Source of the DNA: Posidonia oceanica
Lineage: Eukaryota > Streptophyta > Magnoliopsida > Alismatales > Posidoniaceae
Reading direction: 5' to 3'
DNA length: 64,000 nt
Assembly (NCBI GenBank): GCA_037176725.1
Contig: JAZBRS010000023.1
Coordinates: forward strand, 22,811,001-22,875,000
The notes under the pieces were generated by a model, which did no database searches, had not been told where the DNA came from, and worked only from the letters and a program-made list of their open reading frames with translations. A program made the translations under genes and the position numbers. Shown one piece after another: positions 47,601 to 56,523 of the stretch (positions within the stretch are counted from its first letter, which is position 1; each line of letters opens with the position of its first letter).

Positions 47601-50390
47601 ATCAAAATGGCGGAAGAAGACATGGAAAAGACTTCATTCATCACCCCTTGGGGAGTCTTCTGCTACCAAGTCATGCCGTTCGGCCTGAAGAATGCTGGCG
47701 CAACCTATCAAAGGGCCATGACTGCGCTATTCCACGACCTCATGCACCAAGAAGTGGAGGTCTATGTAGACGATATGATCGCCAAAACCAAAGAGCCCGA
47801 GGATCATCTTGCCTGTCTTAGAAAGCTCTTTAACCGTCTACGGAAGTACAAGCTGCGCCTGAATCCCAAGAAGTGCGTATTCGGGGTATCTTCTGGCAAA
47901 TTGCTCGGCTACATTGTTAGCCAAAGGGGGATTGAGGTGGACCCGTTGAAAGCACAAGCCATCGTGGACATGCCACCCCCTAGAACTGAAAAGGAAGTCA
48001 GAAGTCTGCTTGGGCGTTTACAATATATCAGTCGCTTCATTGCACAGCTTACACCCATCTGCGAACCCATATTCAAGCTCTTGAGGAAGAATGCGCAAAT
48101 TCACTGGAACGAGGAGTGTCAGGCTGCATTTGCCAAGATCAAGCAGCTGCTGATCAAGCCTCCTGTCCTGGTCCCGCCTACGCCAGGGAGACCTTTGCTT
48201 CTCTACCTTTCTACCACGCAGCATTCCATGGGCGCCGTCTTGGGCCAGCATGACGAATCTGGTAGGAAGGAGCGCGCCATCTACTATCTGAGCAAGAAAT
48301 TTAATGAATGCGAAGCCAGGTACACAACACTAGAGAAGACTTGCTTGTCCCTTGTCTGGGCTGCACAGAAGCTGAGGCACTACATGATGGCATACCCAGT
48401 ACAGCTCTTATGCCGGCACGATCCCATCAAATTCCTCTTCCAGAAGCCGGCCATGGTGGGCAGATGTGCTAAGTGGCAGGTGTTATTGTCTCAGTACGAC
48501 ATCACCTTCGTCACACAGAAATCCATGAAGGGTCAAGCAATGGCAGACCATCTTGCTGACCTCCCTCTGCCTGAATACCAACCCCTCCAGACGCAGTTCC
48601 CTGATGAAGACATTCTCTTTGCAATGGAGGACTCTGAGCAGAAAGATCCTGAAGAAGCAGAGGAATGGCAGCTCTACTTTGATGGTGCAGTCAACAAGAA
48701 GGGTCGAGGCGTAGGCGCAGTGCTGACCACGCCCCAAGGACAGATGACTCCTTTCGCGAGGAAGCTGACTTTCACCTGCACAAACAACGAAGCAGAGTAC
48801 GAAGCATGCATCCTGGGGTTGAAAGTCGCCCTCGAGCATGAGGCGCAGAAGCTGCATGTGCACGGCGATGCCATGCTGGTAATTTCTCAAGTGAACGGCG
48901 ATTGGAAGACAAAAGATCCCAAGCTTGTGCCGTATCACGAACACCTGCTGAGGCTGATGAAAGAATTCAAGAGCATCCGCTTCACATACCTGAACAGAGC
49001 AAAGAACGCGTATGCAGACGCACTAGCAACTCTGGCATCCTGGCTCACTATATCAGAAGACAGCACTGTGGATGTATCAGTCACTCGCATTGAACAGCCT
49101 GCATACTGCATGAGCATAGAAGAAGCAGATCCAGCAGAGGGGCAGCCCTGGTATCAAGACATAAAATCTTTCCTGGAGTCTGGTAACTTTCCTCCTGATA
49201 CCACGGCGGCAGACAAGAGAACTTTGGCACGTCTGGCGTCAAAATATGTGTTAGGGGCCGGGCAGCTATACAGAAGGTCATACAATCAGATGCTACTGCG
49301 CTGCCTGAACAAGTCGGAGGCGGACACGCTGATGCTTCAAGTGCATGCAGGAACCTGTGGCCCGCATATGAACGGCGTCCTCCTGGCCAAGAAGATCATG
49401 CTTCAAGGATATTTCTGGCAGACCATGGAAGCCGACTGCTGCCGGTTCGTGCGTAGATGCCACAACTGTCAGGTCCATGGTAACTTCATCAAGGCCCCTC
49501 CACATCAGCTGCATAATATGTCTTCGCCATGGCCTTTCTCCACCTGGGGGATCGATGTCATCGGCGCCATCCACCCCGCTGCTTCAAATGGTCATCGTTA
49601 CATTCTGGTAGCGATCGATTACTTTACCAAGTGGGTGGAAGCGGCCTCTTATAGGACAGTCACCGCTGCGGCAACAGAAAAATTTATCAGAAACAATATT
49701 GTTGCCCGGTATGGGGTCCCGTACTCTGTCATCTCAGATAACGGCTCAAACTTTATTGCCAAAAGGATCGAAGAATACCTGCAAAGTCTCAAGATCAAGC
49801 ACCATCGATCCTCACCTTATCGGCCTCAGATGAACGGAGCAGTGGAATCTGCAAACAAGAATATTGTCAAGATCCTGAAGAAAATGGCAGAAATCCACAA
49901 GGATTGGCACGACAAGCTCCCGTACGCGCTCTGGGCGTACAGGACATCAATCCGGACCTCTACAGGAGCCACCCCGTACTCTCTGGCGTACGGCATGGAA
50001 GCGGTGTTACCTGTTGAAGTGGAGATCCCCTCTCTGCGGATCCTGCGGGAAGCTGAGTTGGAAGAAGCAGAATGGGTCGAAGACCGCTGCATCCAACTGA
50101 ACTTGATTGATGAGCGCAGATTGCAAGCCATGCACAACGCTCACTGCTATCAGAAGCGGATGGCCAAAGCATTCTTGAAGAAGGTCCAGCCTAGAAGCTT
50201 CCAGCCAGGGGACCTTGTCTTGCGCGCCATTCATTTGCCTGACGGTCGAGGGAAATTCCGACCCAATTGGCATGGCCCCTTTGTGGTCAAGCAGATCTTT
50301 TCGGGAGGCGCTGTAACCCTTGAAGATATGGACCAGATTGAGCAATCTGAACCCGTCAACCTCTGCTATCTGAAGAAGTACTATCAGTAG
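41625..50390 (+). CDS. gag-pol: Gag-pol polyprotein of element D (2,921 aa)
   Basis: One frame encodes all core retroelement enzymes. From the Met at 41625: gag core about 339-505 (YQFRDL, ALKWF, EYVGRW); Asn/Ser-rich basic linker; zinc knuckle C672-x2-H675-x4-H680-x4-C685 (His replaces the usual second Cys); protease VDNGSG with Asp1063; a G-patch-like segment about 1229-1270; a low-complexity Ala/Ser/Gln linker about 1312-1825; reverse transcriptase with Asp1985 and YVDD at 2047-2050; a first, degenerate RNase H about 2190-2310 (LYLSTT instead of YTDAS); a second, complete RNase H (D2353, E2391, D2415, D2465); integrase zinc finger H2574, H2581, C2612, C2615 and core D2644, D2705, E2741 (D-D-35-E). 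No stop separates gag from pol. The paired RNase H domains mark the Tat clade. All catalytic residues are present, so the product is probably active. Confidence 0.95.
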   Translation: MAQYVSEPSFTPATEGVSVLAPPVALSVPLVPPPTPGFPPLTSLGSQYTPGQWQASLPPDPVAESILTAVTRAPETPLPPPSQGYVAFGIPSTAAATFSVESFPPGQSVSVPLVSQPPPALHFSVPTGETPEAQYQHLMELAQRLQGMALSVRPPSVPVVPEVPPRPVPAFLASTSTLPPRPSSQLLTVPTMGARLPPPPAQHLAQHAPLPPGGQPFGSAGAQYLTGPLSGTPPAQQLVLRHPTPVPAQHGIYSSPLPQVQHPAYTPAYTIPQHGYASHPVAPPGDAMVDPEEHLGATHSAYVLATPADPSPTAAIPDPINNRMDVLEKALRLVQGTEHQTYQFRDLCCFPEAVLPPKFKIPDFEKYNGRGCPVAHLKAYCGDLAQLQADERLLIRLFQKSLTGPALKWFTSLDMSAIKTWNDLSQAFLEQYSFNLDLVPKRADLIAIKQNSGEPFGEYVGRWRALASQVRDRPSDEESIEIVIKGAQPSLGALLSIQPVTTFAALIRAGARVESSLRSGNFPALSAFAKQAVISSNSANSSTPNNNNSGSNNNRPKRKDSPKPAVAFVDSPAVPVHLPSRPAPAQMVYAPAPRNPHTPHITTTARPVYPAAPVQQGPYPRQRRPPAERRNFTPLVEPLTVILPKVASLLKFPEVRPPPSPLPHWFRPDLFCNFHRSVGHSTDNCFSLRNAIQDLIESGTIVIDTHEASSQARTHASASPAVPPHSGIVRQPLPEHSHPGRAGTSGVHSVFPSGPATSVVDPSDLISDLSEPFPVSLYLAAVAGSESGIHLIRPRARPERPRASPTVLSQAQSPVHLLARAQPSSPIHLLGRPQPAPAFPPQQPYPLDRPQYPVGPPVTPPVLAAHAPAVINLTMDTHRVPYSYATEMCAEVTRSGRIYRPPAPATRPTHLRPVIPSPSGQPLADPTPDQPVVSQAPSRPVVTQLPATTPVEPARITPPAARRDQPRADLTSQLKKVKADISIWDLIHTSAEHREAFLRVFQAARVSQSIEPSALESMVGLIAEPQVISFTSDELPPAGINHNQPLFVTVQFKNFRIPLTLVDNGSGLNVCPLRTATKLGFKAEDITPAVKGMTAFDNTHHDALGILIIPLAIGPVVFDVEFYVVDLKPNFNLLLGRPWLHKHQVLPSTLHRMIKYRRGDDVIVVMAENFEKERIEAVSPVSSQSIPFDPETSEALYRVNRCEPVNFVPDLERVNSLTVHSNPFRMVENVCHRWGYTKGTPLGRHGQGIAEPIVAVERRKSEGLGYEPKPNEDHCFQLKDRAPAIPRDLTNFTSVGILGSTDYQATAPAEDWVCIEDYYSDEEQSDATEAVPISSAETVVRAEAPQSVYLALPLAETAGSSAGPVANANSHPFPATSVPQQQSAAVQGSETLLLAEPSMLPAVTDTSVPLPPSLEGQSINSVGSVAQPAPSASSSGMQLAQSAPHSPDDLQQLSWQDPTASEAALSQLRPDTKGQLSTTLSGPLSPPKSTPTYPPAVTLEAYSSVAPLASLFGPSTSELPSMDAPVNQIMQTPRAAIHLAAGPVPQAPGAYYVDSPSDEEEGAAIEAQVDSWMSDLELLYQEQIKSITEDLAEHQAAERKGKAVVTDPPLQDDHASIMVLEDSAVPDSPRPDELITLQPEGGSRWFVQPMPHLNSIPSGSNQISRQSGVSPTSTLEDSEEGTSAVHAAAVTEQNASAVEQSAASAAEQSAASAVESVKPSAVSAEHSAEPARPEQTVEGVAGMEVAHRGYKNTRVSVTILKRHQGQAAEHMHSFDIASPSFEKEILSELIAYGEEDDTGMDETDEPLPEFRPYDDDPEGPNLHVEGETEVVNISTAEEVREVCISAQLSTQVRAEFIAFLKEYADVFAWSYEDMVGLDIEIVVHNLPLNPDAKPVKQKLRRWRPQWLLMIKEEIMKQLGVNFLKVVLYPEWLANIVPVPKKDGRIRICIDYRDLNKASPKDDFPLPHIDVLVDNTAGHKMLSFMDGFSGYNQIKMAEEDMEKTSFITPWGVFCYQVMPFGLKNAGATYQRAMTALFHDLMHQEVEVYVDDMIAKTKEPEDHLACLRKLFNRLRKYKLRLNPKKCVFGVSSGKLLGYIVSQRGIEVDPLKAQAIVDMPPPRTEKEVRSLLGRLQYISRFIAQLTPICEPIFKLLRKNAQIHWNEECQAAFAKIKQLLIKPPVLVPPTPGRPLLLYLSTTQHSMGAVLGQHDESGRKERAIYYLSKKFNECEARYTTLEKTCLSLVWAAQKLRHYMMAYPVQLLCRHDPIKFLFQKPAMVGRCAKWQVLLSQYDITFVTQKSMKGQAMADHLADLPLPEYQPLQTQFPDEDILFAMEDSEQKDPEEAEEWQLYFDGAVNKKGRGVGAVLTTPQGQMTPFARKLTFTCTNNEAEYEACILGLKVALEHEAQKLHVHGDAMLVISQVNGDWKTKDPKLVPYHEHLLRLMKEFKSIRFTYLNRAKNAYADALATLASWLTISEDSTVDVSVTRIEQPAYCMSIEEADPAEGQPWYQDIKSFLESGNFPPDTTAADKRTLARLASKYVLGAGQLYRRSYNQMLLRCLNKSEADTLMLQVHAGTCGPHMNGVLLAKKIMLQGYFWQTMEADCCRFVRRCHNCQVHGNFIKAPPHQLHNMSSPWPFSTWGIDVIGAIHPAASNGHRYILVAIDYFTKWVEAASYRTVTAAATEKFIRNNIVARYGVPYSVISDNGSNFIAKRIEEYLQSLKIKHHRSSPYRPQMNGAVESANKNIVKILKKMAEIHKDWHDKLPYALWAYRTSIRTSTGATPYSLAYGMEAVLPVEVEIPSLRILREAELEEAEWVEDRCIQLNLIDERRLQAMHNAHCYQKRMAKAFLKKVQPRSFQPGDLVLRAIHLPDGRGKFRPNWHGPFVVKQIFSGGAVTLEDMDQIEQSEPVNLCYLKKYYQ

Positions 50391-51902
50391 CCGAAAGCGG
50401 CCCCGTTGCAGTTGCCCTTCTCCCGCTTGCACTCGCATTCTCGCCTTCTTACTTCGACTCTACTTCAAATCGTCATCATCATCCTTTCAACTCTTGCATC
50501 CCTAGTCAAATCATCATCGTCATTCTCTCAAGCATTGCATCTTGGGCCCGGTGATGACAACCGGAAGTGCTCGCCTGCTCTGGAAAGGGTCACCCTGCCT
50601 CACCCGGCACTACTTAGATGACTTAGCAAGTGAGGGAGCCACTACCAATTAGGACAGGCGAACTGCCCAATCTCACAAGGACATACACCTCTGAGGGAGA
50701 AAAAAATGTTAGGATGTGAGCTTGAAAAAAAAGTGAGAATAGACATCTAGATTTGGGCACCTCAAAGGGACAGAAGACGAAGACAGAAGCCGGCCCTAGA
50801 GATAGGGGTGTGCAGTCTAACCCTGCTCCTTCTACCCATCACACAGCAGACCCAAAATCTGAATCCATTACATTTCAAGCACCCTTCTTTTGCCACCAGA
50901 ATGGGGATAGCAAAAGCCTGAAAAAAAAGTGGAAAAATATCAACCCAAAAAAAAAAGAAGAAGAAGAGAGAAAAAAGAGATCGAACAAAAACAAAGACAA
51001 AAAAAAGAGAAAAGCAAGCAAAACAAAAAAAAAGAAGAAAAGGCAAGGGTAGCCCAAAAAACACAGGCACCGTTATCCCCCATGCTTTACTAGAGATCCC
51101 CAGCACGTCAAGCATGGAAAAGGGGTCTACCACATCCTCCCAAAAGCAAACACATACCTTCCCCCATCTAGGGGCAGAGAAAGACTGCATACCTATGAGG
51201 GAGAAACCTTTCAAAAGAGAGAGAGAGCTGAAAGAATAGGTGTAGGTCCTGAGAGTGCGGCCAGTAGCCTGTCCTCACCACATCACCACCTGTATAGTGC
51301 CAACAACCTGTTCCGGAGCGCCACCAATAAGCCAAGAGTCTGAGTGGGGCCCAGTGAGTCAAGGGCCACTCCCTTCCTCTACAGCAGGCACCAAAGCACT
51401 CCGTACGCTGAGGGCGTTCAAGCATCCACCCAAGCATAAGCATCCACTCAAGCATACCCATCCACCCAAGCATATCCATCCATTCAAACATACTTAGTCA
51501 TCCAATAATATTCATCCACATAAGCATATCCCTAGCATCTTGCATTCATGCATCTTCCTTCTTTCCTTTCCCCTTCCGCCAATCCCTCCGCTCTGCAACA
51601 CGCTCAGGCCCTGAGGCAGTACTTCTCCTCAGCAGAGGCGCGTCGACGGCACTCGAGCTGCGCTGGTCCAGATCTCCTGCCAGCCCTCGCCCCCATGTCC
51701 GCAAGACTGCAACAAAATCCCCCTGCTTATCAGTGCTTAACTGCTATGTTCCGCTATCAACTGCTAAATGCATATGGAACTACACTTTCAGTCTCAGCTT
51801 CTGTTTGTTGTCAAAGATTATATGCCTGCAAGATCTGACTGTTTATTGATAGCAGGTACCTCAAGCCTTGAAGCAATCAGCCTGTCTTCTGCAACCAGTG
51901 CA
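50391..51902 (+). other. Element D region between pol and second ORF
   Basis: Contains an A/G-rich tract (about 50918-51055, runs such as AAAAAAAAAAGAAGAAG) that could act as a second polypurine tract. Degenerate short repeats of CATCCACCCAAGCATA type lie at 51418-51535. No gene is supported; the open frame upstream of 51903 lacks a counterpart in the F copy. Confidence 0.6.
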
Positions 51903-53105
51903 ATGGGTTTTCCTACTCTGTTGACTCCCACACACTGCTCGGAAATCCTGCGAGAATGGATCAGCAGGCTCACTCTACAAGACTGTGAACAGCTGCGCCT
52001 GTGGGGCATACCAACTAAGCTGCTGAAGGCTGCTGATGTGGAAGTCAGCCGCCACCTTCTGTGTGCCGCCGCAAGATTCTGGAAACCGGCACATCATGTC
52101 TTCCGCTTCAGCAAGACCGAACTGACACCTACACTGGAAGAGGTGCGTCGGATCTGCGGCTTTTCAAAGATCTTGGGGCCACCTGTATTCATGAGGCGCG
52201 ACGGATATCTCCGAGTCCTGAACCAGCTAACTGGACTCTCCACTCAAGCCTGCCAACAAAAGCTAATCTGCACCAGTGGACAAGAGCCTATGCTTCGCCT
52301 TGCACACTTTGATGATATCTTGAACAAGCGTGCTGACCTCGGAGATGAGCTGTGGCTCCGAGGATTCGTCATCCGCTTTCTGGGCGAACTAATCTTTACT
52401 CATGGCCGACTGACAGTGGCCATCGAGGTCGCAGAAATTGCGCTAGCTGTGGTGACCCAGCACATAGACCTGGCACCAGTTGTCTTGGCAGAGACCTATC
52501 GCGGGCTGGACCGCATTTCTCATCGCTGCCGCCACTTCCACGGTTGCGGAGCACTCATACAAGTCTGGCTGACCGCGCACTTAGAAATGAACTTCCTGCG
52601 CCCTCAAGTACACGCCTTCGAAGCATACTGCAGCAGCGTCCGTACCAGAACAGACAAGAGCGTCAAAGAAGAGTACGAGAGGCTGTCAGCACTGACTGAC
52701 GATGCCGTGACCTGGCGTATCATTCCCTCTACAGCAGAGCCCTTCACAGTCTTCTTCAGCGCGCGTGACACGCGGCTGGTCATTCTTCCAGGCTTCACAG
52801 CAGGCGTAGAGTACCACCCAGTCAGGGTCATGCGCCAGTTCGGCTTCCAGCAGGGCGCCTTCATTGACAGTACAGCGCCCGAGCTTCTACAGACTTATCC
52901 TCTCAGCACCACTGCCCCGACCAAGAAGCTCGCTAGTCTGATGCAGCACGGGGTCCAATCTACAGACATTGCAGCTGTGAGAGGTGTAGGATGCACCCCT
53001 GAATATGAAGCTGAAGTCCGGCAGCTCTGGCCTATCACTGAAGTCCCGCCGGGCGGTCCCTTGTTCCCCGACTCCAGGCAGTCAAAGAAGGCCCGAACTG
53101 ACTAG
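51903..53105 (+). CDS. Second (accessory) ORF of element D, 400 aa, intronless
   Basis: The frame is open from 51768, but the Met at 51903 is chosen because it matches the spliced start of the F copy (M-GFPTLL versus M-AFPTLV). The protein has an N-terminal helix-rich part, TPTLEEVRRICG at about 75, LGDELWLRGFVIRFLGELIF at about 145, a His-rich segment DRISHRCRHFHGC, a second domain with FTVFFSARDTRLVILPGF and HPVRVMRQFG at about 305, and a basic end (SKKART). It lacks both introns of the F gene. It resembles plant retroelement-associated PMD/DUF7745-like proteins; the biochemical role is unknown. It lies downstream of pol in the same sense, and would need a spliced or subgenomic RNA or an internal start. 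Uninterrupted while its relatives decay, so probably functional for the element. Confidence 0.8.
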   Translation: MGFPTLLTPTHCSEILREWISRLTLQDCEQLRLWGIPTKLLKAADVEVSRHLLCAAARFWKPAHHVFRFSKTELTPTLEEVRRICGFSKILGPPVFMRRDGYLRVLNQLTGLSTQACQQKLICTSGQEPMLRLAHFDDILNKRADLGDELWLRGFVIRFLGELIFTHGRLTVAIEVAEIALAVVTQHIDLAPVVLAETYRGLDRISHRCRHFHGCGALIQVWLTAHLEMNFLRPQVHAFEAYCSSVRTRTDKSVKEEYERLSALTDDAVTWRIIPSTAEPFTVFFSARDTRLVILPGFTAGVEYHPVRVMRQFGFQQGAFIDSTAPELLQTYPLSTTAPTKKLASLMQHGVQSTDIAAVRGVGCTPEYEAEVRQLWPITEVPPGGPLFPDSRQSKKARTD

Positions 53106-53379
53106 ACCCTTGTGCAACCATCATGCGGTCTTCTTTCGGATTACGCTGTACATTTCTGGCCTGCCATAGGCATTGTACTCATCAAGCTTTATCAATGAAA
53201 ACTGTTTCTGCTATCTGTTTGCACATCAAGACTCATTGCTGCATTGCATATCATTGTCATCATCATCTTGGGCCCTCTAACCGGACTTGCAGGCATCACA
53301 ACGCAGTAAGGTCCTCAGCACCCAATCCAGAGTCCAGAACATCTGCGGACCCGCGTCGTCAAGCTACGCCATCCGTCAT

Positions 53380-54160
53380 CCTCAGCTGATCATCCCCAGC
53401 TGAGTCCCTACTGCGGGCTGGCACCCCAAACTGCCCGGCGAAAGGTCCGTCAACCTGTCATCATCCTCAGCTGATTATCCCCAGCTGAGTCCCCTACGGG
53501 CTGGCACCCCGAACTGCTCGGTGATGGGTTCGTCAACCTATCATCCACCCACTCGTTCATCTATCTTTGCATCCTGATGCCAGGGGCGCTTCGGACATCC
53601 CCTGGTATCATCCTGATACCAGGGGCATCTTTTGGCTGCCCTGCGGTATCATCCCTGGCTGATCATCCTCAGCTAAATTCCCCTGCGGGCTGGCACCCCA
53701 AACTGCCCGGCGAAAGGTCCGTCAACCTGACACTTCTCTCGGCTGGTCACCCCAGCTGAGTCCCCAGTTGGTCGCCCCCAGCTGGATCATTATCTCTGCG
53801 GGCTGGCACCCCAAACTGCCCGGCGAAAGGTCCGTCAACCTGTCATCATCCTCAGCTGATTATCCCCAGCTGAGTCCCCAGTTGGTCGCCCCAGCTGGAT
53901 CCTTATCTCTGCGGGCTGGCACCCCAAACTGCTCGGCGAAAGGTCCGTCAACCTGACACTTTTCTTGGCTGGTCACCCCAGCTGAGTCCCCAGTTGGTCG
54001 CCCCAGCTGGATCCTTATCTCTGCGGGCTGGCACCCCAAACTGCTCGGCGAAAGGTCCGTCAACCTGACACTCTTCTCGGCTGGTCACCCCAGCTGAGTC
54101 CCCAGCTGATCGCCCTCAGCTGAATCCCTTGCGGGCTGGTACCCCAAACTACTCGTCTGA
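53380..54160 (+). repeat. Element D repeat field 1: about 112-bp units with paired hairpins
   Basis: GCGGGCTGGCACCCC-like phrases start at 53413, 53507, 53685, 53798, 53911, 54023 and 54131; the last five are 108-113 bp apart. Units contain CTCAGCTG-attatccc-CAGCTGAG, CCAGTTGG-tcgcc-CCAGCTGG (G-U pair in RNA) and GGCA-ccccaaac-TGCC. A TGATACC...GGTATCA pair lies at 53613-53650. Confidence 0.85.
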
Positions 54161-54379
54161 CAAGCACGACATTCTTGTCATCACTCTCTGCTTTCGATGC
54201 CATGGATGCGCTGGCCAACCCCTGGTGTCACCCCGACACCAGGGGCATCTTTTGATCGCCCCACGGTATCATTCTCTCCCCCTTTCCCCTATGACGTTCC
54301 TGGCGTCATAGGGATGGTTTCTTCTCATCATTCCCTTACCCCTTCTTTGCCGGCCGATAAGTCCGATATCTTATCATTC

Positions 54380-54905
54380 TCATCATGATCTCATCCCCTC
54401 TTTAGCTTAATTTCTCATCATGATCTCATCCCCTCTTTAGCTTAATTTCTCATCATGATCTCATCCCCTCTTTAGCTTAACTTCTCATCATGATCTCATC
54501 CCCTCTTTAGCTTAATTTCTCATCATGATCTCATCCCCTCTTTAGCTTAATTTCTCATCATGATCTCATCCCCCTCTTTAGCTTAATTTCTCATCATGAT
54601 CTCATCCCCCTCTTTAGCTTAATTTCTCATCATTCCCTCATCCCCTCTTTAGCTTAATTTCTCATCATTCCCTCATCCCCCTCTTTAGCTTAATTTCTCA
54701 TCATTCTCTCATCCCCTCTTTAGCTTAATTTCTCATCATGATCTCATCCCCCTCTTTAGCTTAATTTCTCATCATGGTCTCATCCCCCTCTTTAGCTTAA
54801 CTTCTCATCATGATCTCATCCCCCTCTTTAGCTTAACTTCTCATCATGATCTCATCCCCCTCTGTAGCTTAACTTCTCATCATTACCTCATCCCCTCTTT
54901 GCCGG
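54380..54905 (+). repeat. Element D repeat field 2: 35/36-bp units, about 15 copies
   Basis: Head-to-tail copies of TCATCATGATCTCATCCCCT then CTTTAGCTTAATTTC, with small variants (GATCTC/TTCCCTC, AATTT/AACTT, CCCCT/CCCCCT). It is bracketed by two copies of the hairpin GATAAG-tccgata-tCTTATC at about 54355 and 54908. No unique spacers, so it is a plain tandem array. Confidence 0.95.
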
Positions 54906-54954
54906 CCGATAAGTCCGATATCTTATCATTCTCATCATGCTCTCGCCTCCTCTT

Positions 54955-55975
54955 ATCAATCAATCAATCACTCGTGCTAGGCTGATATCCGAAACTATCA
55001 ACAATCAATCACTCTCAGGCTGATAACCTAAACTATCTTCTGGCCGATCCATGGTTGGCCCGCAGTTGTGTTATACGGCTGACATCCAGTAACTGTCCCT
55101 CGTAATTGCACTTTTCCAGTTGATAGGTCTGTAAACTATCCACCGGTTGACAGGACCGTAAACTGTCGCTCCAGTTGGTAGGACTGTAAACTACCGCGTG
55201 CAATTACGTTATACGGCTGACATCCAGTAACTGTCCCTTGCAATTGCGGTTTCCAGTTGATAGGACTGAAAACTATCCTCCAGTTGATAGGACTGTAAAC
55301 TATCCGCCGGTTGACAGGACCGTAAACTGTCGTTCCAGATGATAGACTGTAAACTATCCCGCAATTGCATTATACGGCTGATATCCAGTAACTATCCCTC
55401 ATCATCGCGCGTTTCCAGTTGATAGGACTGTAAACTATCCGCCGGTTGACAGGACCGTAAACTGTCGCTCCAGTTGATAGGTCTGTAAACTATCCACCAG
55501 TTGGTAGGACTGTAAACTACCACGCGCAATGATGTTATACGGCTGACATCCAGTAACTGTCCCTCGCAATGCTGTTTCCAGTTGATAGGACTGTAAACTA
55601 TCCTCCAGTTGATAGGACTGTAAACTATCCGCCGGTTGACAGGACCGTAAACTGTCGTTCCAGATGATAGACTGTAAACTATCCGGCATTGCGTTATACG
55701 GCTGATATCCAGTAACTATCACTCATGGTTTGTGGGTTTCCAGTTGATAGGACTGTAAACTATCCTCCAGTTGATAGGTCTGTAAACTATCCACCGGTTG
55801 ACAGGACCGTAAACTGTCGTTAGGCTGATACTCCTAAACTATCACCCACAACCATGTTATACGGCTGATATCCAGTAACTATCACTCACAACTGCTCCGG
55901 TTGACAGGACCGTAAACTGTCGCTCCCGGTTGATAGGACCGTAAACTATCCGGACGATAAGCCCGTCACCTTATC
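54955..55975 (+). repeat. Element D repeat field 3: hierarchical hairpin modules
   Basis: Five modules (55101-55208, 55239-55369, 55400-55534, 55565-55693, 55724-55856) are separated by spacers of exactly 30 bp. Each module is closed by its own complementary arms: CGTAATTGCAC/GTGCAATTACG, TGCAATTGCGG/CCGCAATTGCA, CATCATCGCGCG/CGCGCAATGATG (one mismatch), CGCAATGCTG/CGGCATTGCG, CATGGTTTGTGGGT/ACCCACAACCATG (one bulge). Inside are three or four hairpins with stems GATAG/CTATC, GACAG/CTGTC or GGTAG/CTACC and loops near GACTGTAAA. Spacers hold GACA/TGTC or GATA/TATC hairpins. The set is enclosed by GCAGTTGTG (55062-55070) and CACAACTGC (55887-55895). Confidence 0.9.
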
Positions 55976-56506
55976 GTTTTTTTTCTCCTTTTCGGCGTGA
56001 CCTTGTCCCAGGAAGACGAGATCACGCACCCCCTTTCTGCGATGGGAGAGTTGGCCTCTCTCCCCTCGCTCCCTTCTTTCCTGCTAGCTTGCTCCCCGGG
56101 CGGGGACCAGCTGCACCCTGTTTCCCCTCGCTTTGTCGTGCAAGCCTGCCCTCCCTGCCAGACATTTGCACCACATCGCGCCTTTTTACCATTTTCTTGC
56201 ATCATCTCTGCACTTTCTTAGCTAGCACTGCATGTCATTTTAGCATCACCTGTATCACTTGCGCAGCATCGGCATTTTCTTCTGGCTGCACTAACTTTTA
56301 TACTAACTCTTGCATTACACTCACATCAGCATGCATACACACAGCACAGCATCCATCTGCACTGGCATTTTGCATTGCGGCAACGGGCTACGATCTTCGG
56401 TGCATCCGCCGAATAAGTAGCTCACGCCCATAGCAACCCGCTGCTCCCGCCAGTCAGATGGGGTGTCTTGTCAACCCTGAGCAGCGGCCGCGCTCCGCTT
56501 GCCCTC
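55976..56506 (+). other. Element D terminal non-coding segment
   Basis: GC-mixed sequence between the hairpin field and the polypurine tract, with TGCATxACACTCACATCAGC-like phrases. A pair of complementary phrases, CCTGAGCAGCGGC (56477) and GCCCTCGCTCAGG (56501), may form a loose stem just before the 3' LTR. No gene seen. Confidence 0.45.
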
Positions 56507-56508
56507 GC

Positions 56509-56523
56509 TCAGGGAGGGGCATC
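56509..56523 (+). other. Polypurine tract of element D
   Basis: CAGGGAGGGGCATC directly precedes the 3' LTR and matches the tract of element F. It is the plus-strand primer site. Confidence 0.85.

Noticed and set aside
50918..51055. Lys-rich protein frame in the D spacer
   Set aside because: It is an A/G-rich tract; a non-coding purine tract explains it better.
54380..54905. CRISPR-like regular repeats
   Set aside because: The 35/36-bp units abut head to tail with no unique spacers, the context is plant, and it sits inside a retrotransposon. It is a simple tandem array.
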